A stretch of 64,000 nucleotides of DNA, taken from NCBI RefSeq assembly GCF_000340215.1, contig NW_006921535.1, positions 5,387,528 through 5,451,527 on the forward strand. The letters are read 5' to 3'. The notes below the pieces were generated by a model. It worked only from the letters and a program-made list of their open reading frames with translations, was not told the DNA's origin and did not search any database. The position numbers and the translations under genes are program-made. Of the stretch, positions 33,158 through 43,960 are shown one piece after another; the stretch's first letter is position 1; the number at the start of each line of letters is the position of its first letter. The stretch is from Pseudocercospora fijiensis CIRAD86. Lineage: Eukaryota > Ascomycota > Dothideomycetes > Mycosphaerellales > Mycosphaerellaceae.

Positions 33158-36100
33158 CTATTCGTCGGAGCCTTTCTTCATCCCGTACGCCATCTCTTTG
33201 AAACCAGGAGGCACTTGCCAGCCATGAGTAGCACAAGCCCTCATATAGCCCTCAGCAGCCTCGCCGACACCATAGTCGTTTTTGGCGTTTTTGTTGAGTC
33301 GTGCGTAGGGCTCGCTGGCAATGGCCATCCGGATCTGCATGAGAACAGACTCCATCGTGGATACGGAGCTCCAGCCAGTGTTGGTGAGAAGCTCCATGCA
33401 CATGGCGCCACCCATCACGATGTGACCTCCGCCGCCTTGGTTGAAGGTGAGGAATTGAGGCCGAACCACTCTCACATATGGTGGCGTGAATGGGAAATCC
33501 TTATTGAAACGGATTTCGAGAACGATACTCTTGATATTCTGCTTCTTCATCTCATCTGCCAGTGGAAGCTTCTCAAAGGTGTGAAACGAGTGTAGCTCGA
33601 CGATCCACTGGTATGCATTGTCAATCTTCTCCACGTCGATGTACCACCCAAGCTCGGCAGGAGATGTTGACTCCTGCACTTTGGCGAGATTCTGCAGTTC
33701 CTTCATGAGGCGCTTTGTTGTGGCTGAGGTCGCATACTCGGGCAAAGGCATCAGTGGTAGGTCTTTGAAGTCGAGAGAACCGGGCACGAAGTCTGTCTGC
33801 AGAGCATTCTTGACAATTGCTTTGCCTGCCGATTTCTTGTCAACGTTGGCGACTTGTGGAGGCTCAACAACCTCTGGCTCGTCGAGCAGAATCTCCCGAT
33901 CTTCGGTATCAGTCGCGACGCTCGCACCGTCCGAGTCATCATCGATCACAATAGGATTGATGGCAGTAGCGCTACCAAAGAGCTTCATCTTCTTGGACGG
34001 ATTCGGGTTCTTGGGAGCAGTCTCCTTCACAGCAACACCACGAGCAGTCTTGCTCGACTTGATCGCCGAAGCAGGAATCACAACGGCATCGCTGATGCCT
34101 TTAGGAGTGTGGATTGGGTCCTGCGGATGAGCGTTCTGCGGCTTGACATCTGCGCCGATCTTGACGCTGTCAGACTTTGGTGCGACGTTGACGAAGAGAT
34201 ATCGCGTCTGAATCCAGTCGAGCTGCTTCACAACGTAGTATGGGTTGCTGGAGGTGAATTCAGCAGGCGCATTGACGATTTCGTTGAGTGCAAGCGCGCT
34301 GGAGATGCGCAACGAACTGTTTGGCCAAGATGAGTAAAATCGTCCTGAGCCCCCATAGGAAGCCACATTTGAATAGCCCGTGCTGATTTGAGCGTCTTTC
34401 GCATGATAGACACCATCGCCGAAAGCGCGGCCATGATCGGCATTCTTGAAGTGCAGGCCTTCACGAATGATCATGTGCCAATTGTGTAGCGGCGAGCCAT
34501 GCCAAGCAAAAATAGTTGGATATTGCAGCCCGAGTCGATCGGTCGTAGCTCGCACCTCGTTGATGAATCGCTGCTCCTTGTCTGGAGCGCCCATGGCGAA
34601 GCGGAACTGCATATAGTCCTTCATACCATAGCACCTCTCTTGGGATTTGCTGAAGACCGTGACAGGCTTCTTGCTGCCATTGCTTGCCGTACCAGTTTCA
34701 TCACCATCGACTTGCATGATGCAAGATCGGTTGCTGGCAATGATCCAACGAAGCAGGCTCAGAGCGGATGGTGAAATTCGCTCAATCCACTTCTTCAGAT
34801 CCGCCGAATTCGTCTTGGTGAGATAGTCCCGCATCTCAAGCACTGGTGGCAGCGTCTCAAGTAGGCGGCAGATGGACAGGCACTTGTCGTTCTGGCTGAG
34901 CTTCGCGAAGTCTTGGTTGTAGACTTGGAAAGAGGCCTGCACCCAGTTGGACGACGAGATGGCCGGACTGTTCGGTGTAGTGCTCGCGGGTGTCTGTGGT
35001 CGGCCGTTTAAGGAGTTCGGATCGTCAGACTGGTGCTGTTGCGGAAGCTCGATAGGCTGGTAAACGGAGACGGTTGGATAGAAAGAGGTGTCTTTCACCC
35101 GGCAGTGAAGGTCAAGGTCGCCGATGGTGGGCGAGGTAATAACAATCCAGTCTCCAGAACGCACCGGACACACATCAGGCTTCGCAAAGAAGATCAGCTC
35201 GCCTTTCTGTCGATCATAGCCCACCTCGCAGGCGGTGTTGTCGACGCGACTATCCAAGGTCTTGCTCTCGGTAGCAGGCTTTACACCACCACGATAGCCA
35301 TAGTACGCATACGGGTCGGCGACGTTGTACGCTTTGGGATTGACGGGCAGCACTGTCAGAGAAAGGCCGTCCGGGAAGTCTTTCAGCTTCCGAGACATGG
35401 CGCTACTATAGCAAAATGACACTAGCAGATCGACAGTGTAGGGCTGCGCAATCAACTCATGCTCAATGCTGGGACCAAGACCTAGCGACATATATTGATA
35501 AAGGCACAAGCTATCGTCGCACACGTACGGCTTGATGGCTTCGACTTCGCTGTTGAGTTTACGATGGCAGACCAGGCAGAATTCGGTGCAGCGTACGAAG
35601 TGTCGAAGGGCGAACTGCATGGCCAGGAGCGGGAATGAGAAGTTGAACTTGCCTCGCGCGACATATTGTGCGTAGTGATCAGCGCGCATGATGTTGGGGA
35701 AGGCTTCGCTGATTACTTCCCTCTCGAAGTGTTCGTCTGCGATCATGTCCGCGTTGGCCGCGGTTCCTGCGGAACTGACTTGATATTGATAATGACTTTC
35801 TGCGCCCTGCCAGTCCAGACCCGCGCCACGGAAGCGAATGATTGGGATCAAGCGCTCTTGCATCAGGCCAACCAAAGGCTTGGAGATGAAGGTCTCACGG
35901 ATTGAAGAGATCTCCGCGGCGTGCTCGTCGGCTTTCGGAAGATCCGTCACACTGATACTGCTTCGGTCATTCTTCTTGACGACGGTGAAAGCTTTGATGG
36001 CTTCTTGAAGAGTAGGCTTGTATCGCTTGCCCACTACGACTCTCATGGCAATGTTCGGTGCTAAGCGAATGCTGTCGTATGCCGCAAACTCTTCGTTCGT

Positions 36101-36823
36101 CTTGTAGCCGTTGGGATACTGGATGATCAAAGTGAGATACTCTGACGGCTCTAGCTGCCAGGCTTGCATGGCTTCCTCTGAGATGCCGAGCTTGGCAATG
36201 CGGATGGAAATGGTGACATATGAATTGTTGCCATGGAGAAGGTGGCCGAGAACCCCGACCTTGAAGCCAGCAGCTTTAGCGACTCGCAAGTCTTCTCGAA
36301 TGCGCTGTCTGAATAAGCGCGTGGATGTCGGTATCGGCTGGCTAGCGGCAGTGGTGGTTGCAGAAGTTGCAGTTGGCTGTGTGAAGCCAAAGCGCTCGTT
36401 ATCTGATCCAAAGCCATCATCAAAGCCGTCACTGGCGTCACTATCGTCATTCTCGGGCAGGTCGTCTTCTTCGTCGTCGCAAGCAGAGTCTTGCATCTGC
36501 GAGTCCCCGTCTCTATCGGGCTGGGCTCGCGACAGAGTGGTGGAGATGATGTCCAGCATTTCAAAGACGGTTTTGCGGTCAGTCCCTCGCACGCCTTGAA
36601 GGGCGTTAGAGATGTCGCGAGGCGCGTCGTCATCGCCAAAAACCATGTACTCGTGAGACTTCGGATAGTCGGCAAGATCTGTCACCATAGCGGTGATCTT
36701 GACCGAAGAAAAGCGAAATTCCACCTGGCCGTCATCCTCGCCGGCCTTGACGTCGCTGATTCCGAGTGGTAGCGTGCCAGTCTTGACCTTTTCGAGGTCT
36801 GCCACGAACTGGCGGCGAGGCAT
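33158..36823 (-). CDS. PARP-like ADP-ribosyltransferase fused to a UBE2Q-type ubiquitin-conjugating (E2) domain
   Basis: Single exon, 1221 residues. An acidic stretch lies at 113-142. A Cys cluster follows (Cys412, 416, 419, 435, 440) with KPYVCDDSLCLYQYMSLGLG, as in PARP6/8-type proteins. The ADP-ribosyltransferase domain covers about 725-885, with His775 (FAWHGSPLHNWH) and Tyr806 (FGDGVYHAKDA). The strand that carries the third catalytic residue appears to be NPYYVVKQLDWIQTRYLF (860-877), where Pro861 stands at the usual Glu position. This predicts mono-ADP-ribosylation or no activity. After a linker with a basic, nuclear-signal-like KKMKLF comes the E2 domain (about 1030-1200), with FPFTPPYVRVVRPQF and the presumed active Cys1142 in GGAMCMELLTNTGW. 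PARP-E2 fusions of this kind occur in filamentous ascomycetes to my knowledge. The function is unknown. Confidence 0.9.
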   Translation of the reverse strand: MPRRQFVADLEKVKTGTLPLGISDVKAGEDDGQVEFRFSSVKITAMVTDLADYPKSHEYMVFGDDDAPRDISNALQGVRGTDRKTVFEMLDIISTTLSRAQPDRDGDSQMQDSACDDEEDDLPENDDSDASDGFDDGFGSDNERFGFTQPTATSATTTAASQPIPTSTRLFRQRIREDLRVAKAAGFKVGVLGHLLHGNNSYVTISIRIAKLGISEEAMQAWQLEPSEYLTLIIQYPNGYKTNEEFAAYDSIRLAPNIAMRVVVGKRYKPTLQEAIKAFTVVKKNDRSSISVTDLPKADEHAAEISSIRETFISKPLVGLMQERLIPIIRFRGAGLDWQGAESHYQYQVSSAGTAANADMIADEHFEREVISEAFPNIMRADHYAQYVARGKFNFSFPLLAMQFALRHFVRCTEFCLVCHRKLNSEVEAIKPYVCDDSLCLYQYMSLGLGPSIEHELIAQPYTVDLLVSFCYSSAMSRKLKDFPDGLSLTVLPVNPKAYNVADPYAYYGYRGGVKPATESKTLDSRVDNTACEVGYDRQKGELIFFAKPDVCPVRSGDWIVITSPTIGDLDLHCRVKDTSFYPTVSVYQPIELPQQHQSDDPNSLNGRPQTPASTTPNSPAISSSNWVQASFQVYNQDFAKLSQNDKCLSICRLLETLPPVLEMRDYLTKTNSADLKKWIERISPSALSLLRWIIASNRSCIMQVDGDETGTASNGSKKPVTVFSKSQERCYGMKDYMQFRFAMGAPDKEQRFINEVRATTDRLGLQYPTIFAWHGSPLHNWHMIIREGLHFKNADHGRAFGDGVYHAKDAQISTGYSNVASYGGSGRFYSSWPNSSLRISSALALNEIVNAPAEFTSSNPYYVVKQLDWIQTRYLFVNVAPKSDSVKIGADVKPQNAHPQDPIHTPKGISDAVVIPASAIKSSKTARGVAVKETAPKNPNPSKKMKLFGSATAINPIVIDDDSDGASVATDTEDREILLDEPEVVEPPQVANVDKKSAGKAIVKNALQTDFVPGSLDFKDLPLMPLPEYATSATTKRLMKELQNLAKVQESTSPAELGWYIDVEKIDNAYQWIVELHSFHTFEKLPLADEMKKQNIKSIVLEIRFNKDFPFTPPYVRVVRPQFLTFNQGGGGHIVMGGAMCMELLTNTGWSSVSTMESVLMQIRMAIASEPYARLNKNAKNDYGVGEAAEGYMRACATHGWQVPPGFKEMAYGMKKGSDE

Positions 36824-37577
36824 GGCGGCGGCCTTCCGCTGTATCGGCGCCGATGTAGTTCACCAGGAAGGACAGCAGAGTGTCGGCGCTGTAGCGAATG
36901 TTGCGAGGAGTCCAGAATGAGGGCTGGTGTAGGTGGCGATTGCTTGGTGGTGTGTGTGAAAATGAAAGAGGTTGAGCTCTATTGAGGGTGCCACCAGTCA
37001 ACGCGCGTGGATTAGAATAAGCTTGGACACTGGACAGGCAGCCACGGCAGCGGAGCGGAGCGGGGCGGAGCGGAGGTGCGGCGGTGAGGTGAGGTGAGGT
37101 GAGGTGAGCAGTGTTTGTATGGCGAACGGACGGCCGTGTTGCCTGGGAGTTGAATGCAGTCAAGAATGTACGGAATATGCAGCTCGTTGTAGTTGTACTT
37201 GCAGTTGCACCAGCACCCAGGCGCCTCTGGCGGACCTTGAATCGGTGAAGAAGGCGGGATTTGCCTTGGAGATGTCTCACCTACAAGACCTTTTCAACGA
37301 GCGTGATACGTCAAGTGATGAAGGTGAGGGCAGGATCTGCCTTGTGCCCGCCAAAGAAAGTGATTCACCTCACTGCCACCGTCGAGGCAGCAAACATCCA
37401 CGTGAAGCGCGAACTGAAAGAGTCAACTGGGCACATCCCAGGCTGCCGCAGTAGTGCCCGCGGAAGCGAGAAGCTTAATTTGCGCTGTCATGTGAGTGCG
37501 CGACGGAAATGAAGCACTTGCTGTACATATAGCATGCCTCACCCTCATCATTGCCGAGTTTCTGCACAGCCGCTGGC
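36824..37577. promoter_or_regulatory. Divergent intergenic region between the PARP-E2 and COG7-like genes
   Basis: About 750 bases between diverging start codons. It includes a GGAGC/GGGGC-rich stretch (37048-37074) and a five-base tandem GGTGA repeated about five times (37083-37107). No gene recognised. Confidence 0.4.
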
Positions 37578-38576
37578 ATGGCGGTGTCGTCGAAGATAGA
37601 AGCCAAGACGCCGCAAGTGTCAGACACCAATATACAGCCATTCCTCCAGCCAGACTTCGATCCTGCCGAATACCTCAATGCCGCCCTGCCTACACTTTCT
37701 ACAACCTCGGGGAAAAGTGCACCATCACTCCCATTACCCGAGCTATCATCGCAACTACAGACACTGCTGAATCAGCTGAACGCGCAGACAACACGTCTAT
37801 CGCAAAGTCTTACACAGTTGACGGATGACATCATCCGCAGTGGCAGTAGATTGGCATATGAAGTGGAAGTGCTCAAAGGCGAGACAGTGAGCCTTGCGGA
37901 CACCTTCCAGAATGGGCTGAGGAAAGACATTGAGCAATTTGTGCCGCCAAGTACGAATCAGTCAGAAGAGGAAGGCTCGGGCGCTGAAGCAGAAGAAAAT
38001 GTCAAAGCCAAGGAGAAGTCTCAAGAACCAGAGTTCCTCGTGCGCCTTCGCACCTTGACCACAGTACGAGAGCGCCTAGATACCGTCATCAAGACCTTTG
38101 GCTCTGCCATGCAGTGGCCACTAGCCCCTTCCGAGCTCTCACTCGCTTCGTCACTCATCTCAGTCTCAGCACCGGAAAGCAACGATGACAGCCGAAGTCG
38201 CGAAGAAAAAGGCAAAGAGTACACAGAGAAGCTTCGTACCGAGATCAGCGACTTACTGGCCACTGGCGCAGAAGGCGTGGAAACTGCCAATGCGCGTGTC
38301 TCGGACCTTCGAGCACTGGCAGACGTGTGGAAAGGAACGGCAGAGGAGAAAGCGCGGCTGAAGCTGGTGGACTCTTTGCAAAAGCTCGTGGATGACAGAC
38401 AGAAGACACTAGGCAGATCTGATACGACGGCACACAAGCCTGGAATATCGCCAGCGCGCGCCATGGACTACAGATACGGTGCTGCGGATCCAACTCGAAT
38501 ACCGGAAGGAGGAAGCGGCTATGGATTTTTGCAGAATCTACGGAATCTGAAGAATGAAGTCTACCTTGATGGCTGA
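37578..38576 (+). CDS. COG7-like subunit of the conserved oligomeric Golgi complex
   Basis: Single exon, 332 residues from the ATG at 37578. The N-terminal FLQPDFDPAEYLNAALP resembles the start of COG7 (a short linker then DFD and a helix ending NAA). It is followed by long amphipathic helices: SSQLQTLLNQLNAQTTRLSQ, RLAYEVEVLKGETVSLADTF, then VRERLDTVIKTFGSAMQWPL. These line up in order with the helical N-terminal part of animal COG7. The protein is much shorter than animal COG7 (about 770 residues), as expected of the reduced fungal form. COG tethers vesicles for retrograde traffic within the Golgi. No membrane segment. The assignment rests on pattern similarity, so another tethering subunit is possible. 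Confidence 0.65.
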   Translation: MAVSSKIEAKTPQVSDTNIQPFLQPDFDPAEYLNAALPTLSTTSGKSAPSLPLPELSSQLQTLLNQLNAQTTRLSQSLTQLTDDIIRSGSRLAYEVEVLKGETVSLADTFQNGLRKDIEQFVPPSTNQSEEEGSGAEAEENVKAKEKSQEPEFLVRLRTLTTVRERLDTVIKTFGSAMQWPLAPSELSLASSLISVSAPESNDDSRSREEKGKEYTEKLRTEISDLLATGAEGVETANARVSDLRALADVWKGTAEEKARLKLVDSLQKLVDDRQKTLGRSDTTAHKPGISPARAMDYRYGAADPTRIPEGGSGYGFLQNLRNLKNEVYLDG

Positions 38577-39150
38577 GCTTTGCTTCTGCGAGGAGCTCCA
38601 GCAACGCACGCCCAGAGGCCAATCTCGAGGCGACGACTCCAAACGAAGGCCCTGGACAGCACTCGGATTACCGTCAATTCCGAAGGTCGTGTTCGAAGTG
38701 CTACTTTGAGCCGTCCGGATTTCGAGAGCGAGAAAGAGGCTCAAATGCCATAGTCTCGTCCTTCCGCTCAGTAGTCAATCTTTCATCTCTGAATACCGTA
38801 CTGGCAGTCAGGTGAGAACAACTGCATACTGTTTCCCAAAAGAGCATCGTCCGAACAGCTCGGGGATTGCCGATGGCCGCCGAGCTCGCTTTCGGCTTTC
38901 CGACCCTGCGACTTTTTGGCGCAATGCAGGAACCTCTTTGCAGAATCTGATTAGATCAAGGTGATAAGGCACATGCAACTAGTCGTCAGCTCCTCGCTAG
39001 TGTCCTCCATGTAGGAAGTGCCCGCCAATGTCACCTCATGTCAATCGCGCTACGTAGGTGAAAGCAGAATGGCTCGCCCAACTTCCCTTCCCCGTGGCTT
39101 TCAACAACCACCCGACAGTGCAGCTGTTATCTTATCTTTACTCCACAATC
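38577..39150. other. Intergenic region before the amidase gene
   Basis: About 570 bases with no recognisable coding sequence. It should hold the COG7-like 3' UTR and the amidase promoter. Confidence 0.4.
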
Positions 39151-41053
39151 ATGGACGCCCACCTGGAATCATACATGAACATAGCTGCCCGTGCACAGCA
39201 CATCGTACTTGATTCCATACCTCAGCAATGGCGTCTCTCCGCCGAGGCAAAAGCTCGAGCCCAAAGAAATCCAAAACATGGTGTTTTTGAGTGCAGCATC
39301 CTCTCCAGGCGACAGATCAGAATCACAGAGTTGAGCGCATCAGAACTGCTGCAAAAGATCTACAACGGCCGACTGAGCTCCTACGAGGTGACCGTGGCAT
39401 TTTGCGCTCGTGCTGCCATCGCACATCAGCTCGTGAATTGCCTCGTAGACTTCTTCCCTGAGGAAGCACTAGCACAAGCGAAAGCACTGGACGATGACTT
39501 TGCACGAATGAAGCGACTTGTCGGCGAGTTGCATGGATTACCACTAGCAGTCAAGGATGACCACTTCGTAAAGGGCAAGGTCGTGACCATGGGCTACACA
39601 GCTTGGGTCAGCAATCCTCCATGCCTAGATGACTCCTCGCAGGTCAAGATTATGAAAGATGCAGGCGTTATTATCTTTGCCCGAACGTGCATGCCTCAGA
39701 CAGGAATGGCACTCGAGACGGTGAGCAACCTCTGGGGCCCGACGCTGAATTCGCATGATATTAATTTCGGAGCTGGAAGATCTTCGGGAGGCGATGGCAC
39801 ACTGGTTGCACTACGCGGCACTCCAGCCGCACCTCTCGCGACAGACATCGGCGGCAGTATCAGAGCGCCTGCTGGCTTCAATGGTTGCTATGGAATGCGA
39901 CCGACTGCCGTGCGTGTTCCACTGGCCGGGACAGCAACTACAGTTTCCGGAGACACTTCGATCAAATGCTCAGCAGGTCCTATAGCAACGAGTCTTGAAG
40001 ATTTACAGCTCTTCTCGAGATTGCTCCTCACGCACCCTACCATCCCTGACGACCCGAGCGCCATCATTGGATATTGGAATGACCGACCACAAGTGCCTTC
40101 GAAACTACGAATCGGCGTCTGGAGCACGGATGGCGTTGTAGATCCTCACCCACCAGTCCAACGAGCGTTAGGAGAAGCAACAGCCAAGCTCACAGCAGCA
40201 GGGCACGAAATCGTGGACTTCAAATTCCCCTTCGATCTCTGGCAAGCGGCCCAAACAGCTTGGGCACTCTACCTTCAAACCGGAGCCCGAGAGCACAAAG
40301 CCATCCTCCAATCCGCCGACGAACCAGCTATCGCCCAGTTTTCAAGCTACCTGAACACCTTCCACACCAGAGAACTTTCCGTCCCCGAGCTCTTCGCTCA
40401 CAACACCGCAGTCGCAACATACAAATCCCTTTTCCACAACGCTTGGGAAGCTAGCGGTATCGACTGCATCATGTGTCCTTCCGCCTCTATGGCAGGTGTC
40501 CCTCATAACTTCTCCGTTTGGTGGGAATACACGGCGATTTGGAATCTTCTTGATTATCCTTCTATCTTTATCCCGCTGAAAGAGTTTAAGATTAGTGCGA
40601 AACAGGATCCGAAGGATTTGGAGTATCAGCCTAGAGATGATCCTTTTGATGGGCCGAATCGGAAGCTTTGTGAGTTGAGTCAGAGATTTCGAACATGGCC
40701 TAATCTTGGCTGACTTTCTTTTTTCAATAGATGACCCAGAAATTTGGAAGTCGCAACCGATGACTTTACAGATTGTGGGACGACCTTGTAGGGATGAGGG
40801 GTTGACTTCTGTTTGTGAGGTTTTGGATCGGGTTGTTAATGCTGATCAACAGAGTCGATCGGAGAAGCGGCTTGGGGATTTGGTGGAGAGAGAGGGTGCG
40901 AGACTTCGAGAGCGATTGACACGATCTTTATGTCTTAGTGGTAGAGTGGTTGGTGACTTGAGGCTAAAGCACATTTACTATGCATTTGAATCACATGCGA
41001 ACTTGCGAAGGGCTACTATGGAGAGATGCGGGAGAGATGGCTACAAAGGCTAG
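39151..41053 (+). CDS. Amidase-signature family hydrolase (acetamidase-like), two exons
   Basis: Model: 39151-40669 joined to 40731-41053, 613 residues. The Ser-Ser-Lys machinery is visible: Lys135 in LPLAVKDDHFVKG, the cis-Ser in GAGRSSGGDGT (Ser212) and the nucleophile Ser236 in TDIGGSIRAPAGFNGCYG. The 61-base intron (GTGAGT..TCAATAG, branch GCTGAC) joins GPNRKL to YDDPEIWKSQPMTLQIVGRP, the conserved C-terminal segment of fungal acetamidases. Such enzymes split small amides to acids and ammonia in the cytosol. The C-terminus runs about 40 residues past the usual end, so a further small intron near 40950 or a real extension is possible. The ATG at 39151 is the first in frame. Confidence 0.88.
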
Positions 41054-41413
41054 CATTGTACTGCCGGACTTGCTATATCGATGACAGGGTGGAGTTTGGG
41101 ATACGCGGTGCTCTCGAGATACAGATGGTGCACTCAACTTTATCGGTTTTGTATGCCAGACATGCTCGAATTGAGAGGAGGAATGCGAGCAGCGAGCAAG
41201 ATCTCTCACCAAGCAGATTAAGTTCTCGGCATTCGGCAAGCGGGCCGGAAGCTTGGCATGGGCTTTTGCCGATCGCCAAAGCTTCGACTCATGAATTTCG
41301 AGTTCATCTTCATGCGACAGCAGTGTTCTTCACTTTCACTGAAGCGACCGACAACTCCATGATCGACCGATAGCGAACATCCAACGTGCACCTGCACACC
41401 AACGTCAATCACC
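41054..41413. promoter_or_regulatory. Intergenic region before RPC6
   Basis: 360 bases with no recognisable gene. It holds the amidase 3' end and the RPC6 promoter. Confidence 0.35.
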
Positions 41414-42589
41414 ATGGCGACTCCCGACGCAGAAGCGAAACCAGAAATCAGCGAAAAGCAAAAGATTATCAACGCCGCCGAAGCATTGCATAAAATCGTC
41501 GCCGACGCCCAGACAAACCACATCGACGTCAACGGCAAACGCAGCCTGACCTTCACCCAAGATGACCTCCTCGCTACGGGAATCGTGTCATCCGCCAAGG
41601 AGCTCATGCCACTGATAGCCCATCTCTCCAAAGAAAACCTCTTCCGCACAGTCAAACAACAAGGCCGACTTGCATGGAATGCGCGTCCACAAGATGCTGC
41701 ACGTCAGATCACAGCTCTGGATCGGGATGAGAAGGCGGTATACGTGATTGTAGAAGAAGCGCACGATCGGGGAATATGGGTGAAAGAAATCAAGAAGAAG
41801 GCCACCGGCGTGGCTCAGCAGACCGTGCAGAAGGCTGTGAATAAGATGGAGAAGGCCAACCTCATCAAAAGTGTCAAGAGTGTACGTCATCCTACGCAGA
41901 AGACGTACATGCTCAGTCATCTGGTGCCAAGCGAGGATGTTATTGGCAACTCGTTCTTTGATGCTGGAGATCTGGATGAGAGTTTTCGCGACGAGTTGCT
42001 GAATTTGATTGTGTTCCATGTGCGGCAGACGAGTTGGGGGGATAGGGATAAGGATGCGAAGAAGGGGAAGAGGAAAGAGAAGCAGGCGGTGATCAGTGTT
42101 GAGGATGATGGAGATGCAGCTGGTAAGAAGCGCAAGCGGACTGCGGATATTGAGGATGCTGGGAATCTCAAACGAAGGTCCGTGAAGCTGGATCCAGAAG
42201 CTTTCTCGCAGACCATCTATCGTGCTGGAACTCACACCTACCCGACTGCAGAGGAAATTCATAATTTCTTGGTGACATCCAACGCCATCAAGCCTACGAA
42301 AGCCGCCTCACTTACGGTACACGAGATTCAAGGCTGTATCGACGTCCTGTGCTGGGATGAGAAGCTGGAGAAGATCATGAACGGGGAGGGTACTTGGGGC
42401 TATCGCACAGTTCGAGGCGTCACCTTCAAGCCTCCTGGAGCGAACTACGACGATTATGAAGAGGTCGTCGGCACTGGCCTGACTCAAGCGCCCTGCGGTA
42501 GATGTCCTGTCCTTGACCTCTGCCACGAAGGCGGACCGGTAAATCCACAGGACTGCATCTACTTCGAACAATGGCTACGGCCTGGGTAG
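41414..42589 (+). CDS. rpc6: DNA-directed RNA polymerase III subunit RPC6 (Rpc34/RPC39)
   Basis: Single exon, 391 residues. Winged-helix domains occupy the N-terminal half, with LAWNARPQDAARQITALDRD and EKAVYVIVEEAHDRGIWVKE typical of the family. A basic, Lys/Arg-rich insertion follows at about 215-260 (KKGKRKEKQ, KKRKRT). The C-terminus carries four cysteines (361, 364, 370 and 381 in APCGRCPVLDLCHEGG...DCIYFEQWL) that match the [4Fe-4S] site of RPC39. The subunit is part of the Pol III-specific initiation subcomplex and contacts TFIIIB at tRNA and 5S genes. The ATG at 41414 has context CACCATGG. Intronless here. Confidence 0.95.
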   Translation: MATPDAEAKPEISEKQKIINAAEALHKIVADAQTNHIDVNGKRSLTFTQDDLLATGIVSSAKELMPLIAHLSKENLFRTVKQQGRLAWNARPQDAARQITALDRDEKAVYVIVEEAHDRGIWVKEIKKKATGVAQQTVQKAVNKMEKANLIKSVKSVRHPTQKTYMLSHLVPSEDVIGNSFFDAGDLDESFRDELLNLIVFHVRQTSWGDRDKDAKKGKRKEKQAVISVEDDGDAAGKKRKRTADIEDAGNLKRRSVKLDPEAFSQTIYRAGTHTYPTAEEIHNFLVTSNAIKPTKAASLTVHEIQGCIDVLCWDEKLEKIMNGEGTWGYRTVRGVTFKPPGANYDDYEEVVGTGLTQAPCGRCPVLDLCHEGGPVNPQDCIYFEQWLRPG

Positions 42590-42915
42590 GGCTTAAGATT
42601 TGTTTTGACTTTAGCGATGGCGCTGGGGCATGGGTGGTGTTGTTGTTGCTTCCTACAGATACCCAGACGTGGAAAATCCCAATTCAGAACTTAACCTCAT
42701 CTTTTTGGAAACGCCATTCATAATCAACAAATCTCTACCTAGAAACGAAGGTTTCACCGCACAATCAGGGTCATGAATTGGTGGGTAGCCGCTTGCTTGC
42801 GCTGTCGTACCGCTCACGCTGGATTTCTGTACTACTATTTTGTGCAACACTTGTCGCAGGGTGTTTGTGCGTGTCATGTTGTTCCCACAGTCTCCAAATC
42901 ACGACACAATCGAAC

Positions 42916-43960
42916 ATGGCACGCTTGAGCACGATGTCTATAACCACTTTGACTTCGAATACGGCTCGGAGGACTATCTTTACTCCCCCAGCGTCTTGTT
43001 TGGACGATATCTACACACTAGCGCCAGATGGTTACGATGATTTTTGGGCAGTGAGCTCGAAAGTATTCGACGGCACCGGATGGTCTACCAGATTTGAGAC
43101 GTTCATATCGCGAGGTCTAGACCCGGCTTGTTATGAGAGCATTGAAACCACCACCTTGGCTTCGTCTTACACTTGGGCCGCCGTCCTTTCACCAGCGAGC
43201 TGTCCGTCTGGCTATACTTCAAACACGGGGAGTCGGCAGTCAACTTGGGTTGAAATCACATGCTGTCCAAGGTGGGTTACATGATACAAACTCCTACCTT
43301 CCAAGCTAAAGATAGCATTCCAGTGGCCTCGAGGAAATCCACAGCGTTGAGACCACATCACCGGTCTTAGGTATACAATGTGCGCAAAGCGAGGCGACAT
43401 CGGTCGTCGTCAAGGAACCGTATATCTTGACCGCTGTGAAAGTCGATGTACGCGTGGCGCCCGGCGTTGTTGCAAGATATGATCAATCGGACTTGGACTC
43501 CTGGACCTCATCTGCAATTCCCATCACGACTACATTCGACCCACAAGCCACAGCTTCGGGTGGGGCTCCCACAACTTCAAGCAACGAGGACTCTCACCGT
43601 CAAGGCTCTCTCGCCGTGGGCCTCAGCACAGGCTTCGGAGCTTTGGTCTTCGCACTCCTCATTCTCGCTTTCGGGCTCTGGCGCAAGCATGCGAGGTCGG
43701 AGCATGAGCATGGAGATGTGCAAAATTCCAAACCTGAACCGCAGCTCTCGCGCGAAAATGGAAATGAGCTTGATTCGAAGCCTTTGTACGAACTTGAAGG
43801 CGGTGCTCGAAGTTTCTTGGCTTCAGAACTTGATGGAAATTGGAGAGGCACGGAAGCGGCGGCGATGGTTGAGGTTGATCTTTCGAGACCGCAGCGTGGG
43901 AAGGGGGCGGGGAGGGTGGAGAGGTTGGAGAGAGGGAGACCAATGCACATCAAGGCTTGA
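42916..43960 (+). CDS. Single-pass membrane protein with Cys-containing outer domain (fungal sensor or wall-protein type), two exons
   Basis: Model: 42916-43271 joined to 43324-43960, 330 residues. The 52-base intron (GTGGGT..ATTCCAG) joins VEITCCPS to GLEEIHSVE. The first half has spaced cysteines (PASCLDDIY, DPACYESIE, SPASCPSGYTS, TCCPS, GIQCAQ). A Ser/Thr/Pro-rich segment follows (about 180-213). A membrane span lies at about 214-237 (SLAVGLSTGFGALVFALLIL), then a basic RKHAR stop-transfer and a charged cytoplasmic tail. This layout is common to fungal plasma-membrane proteins with an extracellular Cys domain. No signal peptide follows the ATG at 42916. The open frame continues upstream to 42778 and encodes a hydrophobic stretch but no ATG, so the true 5' end may be missing. 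Function unknown. Confidence 0.7.
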
